Position numbers and translations under genes: made by a program
Part shown: positions 62,429-64,000 of the stretch, piece by piece
Layout of the letters: each line of letters opens with the position of its first letter
How positions within the stretch are numbered: the first letter of the stretch is position 1
DNA from: JANNOG01 sp031398915
Lineage (GTDB): Bacteria > Actinomycetota > Actinomycetes > Actinomycetales > JBBAYJ01
DNA length: 64,000 nucleotides
Assembly: GCA_031398915.1 (NCBI GenBank)
Contig: JANNOG010000015.1
Location: 1-64,000, forward strand
Reading direction: 5' to 3'
Notes under the pieces: generated by a model
The model's database searches: none
The model's input: the letters and a program-made list of their open reading frames with translations, nothing else
What the model was told of the DNA's origin: nothing

Positions 62429-62677
62429 TCAGCCGGCCCGGCGGGCGCGGGCGGTGCGCCGCTTGAGAGCCCGGCGCTCGTCCTCGGAGAGGCCACCCCA
62501 CACGCCGGCGTCCTGTCCGGTATCGAGCGCCCACTTCAAGCAGGTATCGATGACGTCGCAGCGGCGGCACACCTTCTTGGCCTCATCAATCTGCTGGAGC
62601 GCAGGCCCAGTGTTACCGATGGGGAAGAAGAGCTCCGGGTCCTCATCGAGGCACGCAGCACGGTCTCGCCAGTCCAT
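62429..62677 (-). CDS. whiB1: Transcriptional regulator WhiB1
   Basis: An 82-aa iron–sulfur/sigma-associated regulator: DWRDRAACLDEDPELFFPIG, then KKVCRRCDVIDTCLKWAL supplying the remaining three Cys (four in all), the tryptophan turn DAGVWGGLSEDERRALKRR. The 4Fe-4S cluster reacts with NO; WhiB1 is essential in mycobacteria and binds sigma-A. ATG 62677 is preferred over ATG 62692: it starts at MDWR as relatives do, and GTGGAG lies about 8 bases before. It converges with pdtaS (25 bp). Confidence 0.96.
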   Translation of the reverse strand: MDWRDRAACLDEDPELFFPIGNTGPALQQIDEAKKVCRRCDVIDTCLKWALDTGQDAGVWGGLSEDERRALKRRTARARRAG

Positions 62678-63013
62678 CGTCAATTTCTCCACTTCCAGTC
62701 AACGTCGTGGTGCCAGTCGGGGTTCCGTGCCGCGCTCGACGCCATACCCGGGCCTCGCGACCCGGAGCGCCTTGCCATCACAGCTCAGCGGGAGATGACT
62801 CCCGCCTTCCTGTTCGTATGAGACCACTTAGTGAACGGGCTCACAAGAGGCGGCGCGCGATTCACAGGTGCAACGTCCGTCACATGCCGGCAACGTGCCC
62901 GATCAATGATGACGTGTCGGGCAGTAACTCTTTGTGAGGGGACGATTGCACTCTGCTGATCCGAGTGGACGGTCCGCTCCGATCCGCCGCTGTCATCCCC
63001 GTACCGTGTTGGC
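62678..63013. other. Gene-free promoter region of whiB1
   Basis: About 336 bp between whiB1 and a small membrane gene, divergently transcribed. It contains a CRP-like palindrome (62830–62845) and TTAGTG/CACTAA-like dyads. No coding sequence is supported. Confidence 0.7.
62830..62845. promoter_or_regulatory. CRP-like cAMP receptor site upstream of whiB1
   Basis: AGTGA-ACGGGC-TCACA matches the CRP consensus TGTGA-N6-TCACA at 9 of 10 fixed positions. It lies 153 bp before whiB1. Mycobacterial whiB1 is known to be controlled by the cAMP receptor protein Rv3676 at comparable sites. Confidence 0.7.
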
Positions 63014-63472
63014 ATGCCTGAAACCGGCACGGCCGATTCGCCGGAGCATTTCGAGCGGCTCGCAGTCATCGTGTGCCTGGCTGAGGCGCTCGGCCTTACC
63101 GGATATGCGGTCACCGCCGTGGTGACGGTCCGGACAGATTCTCCTGGCGGATCAGATGCCGTAGCAGTGTCCCTCGTGGCATTCGGGCTCGCTGCCGGTA
63201 TGACCGCGCTCGGCGCCGCCTTCTGGCGCCACCGCCGCTGGCCGCTCGGACTGTTCGTCACGGTGCAACTACTCGTCGCCGTCATTGCGCTGGGCCAGGT
63301 CGGTGCGATCGCGGCTGAGGTACGTGCGGCTCTGACGCCACCATCGCTGGTGGCGGCGTTCGTGGTGGTGGCGTCTCTGCTGGCGGCGGCGCTGGGACTA
63401 TGGGCCGCGGTGCGTCTGGCCCAGGGGCGACAGTCGTCGCCACCTGGACCCGGCACCACCGGCCGCGGTTGA
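63014..63472 (+). CDS. Small four-helix membrane protein, function unknown
   Basis: A 152-aa product with four predicted membrane helices (about 16–40, 50–72, 76–100, 110–138) separated by short basic loops (RHRRWP). No family recognised. ATG 63014 diverges from whiB1. Its 3' end overlaps the minus-strand ATPase gene by 190 bp; helix 4 lies in that overlap, opposite the Pro-rich tail of the ATPase, so one of the two 3' ends may be shorter than annotated. Confidence 0.6.
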   Translation: MPETGTADSPEHFERLAVIVCLAEALGLTGYAVTAVVTVRTDSPGGSDAVAVSLVAFGLAAGMTALGAAFWRHRRWPLGLFVTVQLLVAVIALGQVGAIAAEVRAALTPPSLVAAFVVVASLLAAALGLWAAVRLAQGRQSSPPGPGTTGRG

Positions 63473-64000
63473 CGAGGACGCCACGACCGCCGATGGTCGA
63501 TGACTGAGGCACCACCGTGGCGGACAACACGTCTCGGGCATCGTGCCGACCGGGATGGAGCAGTAGTGCCGACCCATGGCGGCGGACTGCGGCGGCGTAG
63601 CCACGAAACTGCGCCGCGAGGTGGGTTGCCGTCGTCGCGACTGCCAACCCCCACTCACCGCCGCTGTCGTCCGCCGATCGATCGTTCAGCACGGCCATGA
63701 GCAGGTCGTCGATGTCGCCCGCCAGCAGGTCGAAGTCGTCCACCACCAACAGTCGTCGCCCGGTCTCACCTAGGAGGTGTCGAACGAGGCGGGGGTCGGT
63801 GACGATCTCGTCGCCGTCGATCAACCGGTCCATCCACGCTCCGGAGTCAGCCGCGAGCACGGACAGCGGGATGCCGCAGGCTTGCGCCGCTGCCGCGAGC
63901 GCATAAAGCGCCGTGCTACGTCCGCTGCCGCTCGGTCCGACAATGACCGCCCCCGCTCCCGCGGCGACATCCACCTGGGCCGTTAGGCCTTCGGGGCCGC
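63282..64000 (-). CDS. C-terminal domain of an FtsK/SpoIIIE (EssC/EccC-like) ATPase, partial
   Basis: The gene continues beyond the right edge; at least 239 codons are visible. The last ATPase domain of an FtsK/SpoIIIE-family protein has Walker A IVGPSGSGRSTALYAL, Walker B RLLVVDDFDLLAGD, and the ending GRGVLVNRGRWCRVQVA typical of EccC/EssC-type ATPases and of actinobacterial FHA–FtsK proteins. A Pro-rich tail (about 50 residues) follows. EccC/EssC ATPases drive type VII secretion; this one lacks visible esx partners. No start is visible, as the frame is open to base 64000. Confidence 0.8.
   Translation of the reverse strand, partial: GPEGLTAQVDVAAGAGAVIVGPSGSGRSTALYALAAAAQACGIPLSVLAADSGAWMDRLIDGDEIVTDPRLVRHLLGETGRRLLVVDDFDLLAGDIDDLLMAVLNDRSADDSGGEWGLAVATTATHLAAQFRGYAAAVRRHGSALLLHPGRHDARDVLSATVVPQSSTIGGRGVLVNRGRWCRVQVATTVAPGPDAPRPIVPAPPPAETPPPRTPPPAMVASEPHVPQPRSHRPGPAQ

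Overview
The window is about 70% GC, gene-dense, and full of 1-, 4- or 8-base start/stop overlaps. Lsr2, WhiB1, bS22 (32 aa, invisible to most gene finders), DisA, Rex, a PdtaS-type kinase and the order ppx–isomerase–proC … bS22–epimerase–acyltransferase–rex–hemACDB–hemL–ccs point to an Actinomycetia chromosome. That order is familiar from both mycobacteria and streptomycetes. I see no rRNA, tRNA, CRISPR array, insertion sequence or phage gene, and cannot name the genus.

Layout. 0.1–9.5 kb: a coiled-coil membrane protein, a stand-alone NuoD-like subunit facing two bacterial PH-domain membrane proteins, a lipoprotein, then a tightly overlapped cofactor operon (DUF2520 Rossmann protein, panC, nadB, nadC) for pantothenate and NAD. 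9.5–16.2 kb: lysS, a small membrane protein, lsr2, convergent terC, clpC and an ArgA-type acetyltransferase. 16.2–25.8 kb, almost all on the minus strand: a small membrane protein, radA, disA, mutY, thiolase, then a MacAB-like export operon. It faces argA across an intergenic region with two copies of a 62-nt palindrome. 25.9–29.9 kb: ppx/gppA, sugar-phosphate isomerase, a proline-dehydrogenase-like protein, proC and a small conserved protein. 29.9–35.7 kb: KtrAB/TrkH-type potassium uptake, a second MacAB-like operon with a lipoprotein adaptor, and a MazF-type toxin with no visible antitoxin. 35.7–40 kb: a flavin disulfide oxidoreductase, an AcuC/HDAC-type deacetylase, a palindrome plus GGGTT array, and an old-yellow-enzyme gene broken by three single-base insertions. 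40–54.6 kb: bS22, an epimerase-like protein without the usual Tyr-x3-Lys, an acyltransferase, then rex-hemA-hemC-hemD-hemB-marR-hemL behind a perfect Rex operator, a phosphatase, and the System II cytochrome c maturation genes (TlpA-like, ccdA, resB, ccsB). 54.6–64 kb: a secreted DUF1800/DUF1501 pair, an ECF sigma factor coupled to a GerMN membrane protein, DUF2505 and YdeI-like genes, pdtaS and whiB1 (with a CRP-like site), a small membrane protein, and the end of an FtsK/EssC-type ATPase leaving the right edge.

How it fits together. The 42–54.6 kb block makes tetrapyrrole and attaches haem to exported cytochromes; Rex would tie this to the NADH/NAD ratio, and the cell's NAD genes lie in the same window. 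DisA (c-di-AMP synthesis) and a KtrA-type regulator (a known c-di-AMP target family) are 6 kb apart. The most unusual items are the dispersed palindromes, the antitoxin-less mazF, the MarR gene wedged between hemB and hemL, the orphan NuoD/PH-domain locus, the proline-dehydrogenase-like/proC pair, the DUF1800/DUF1501 pair, and in-frame minisatellites at the 3' ends of several coupled genes. All calls rest on reading the sequence; no database search was run.
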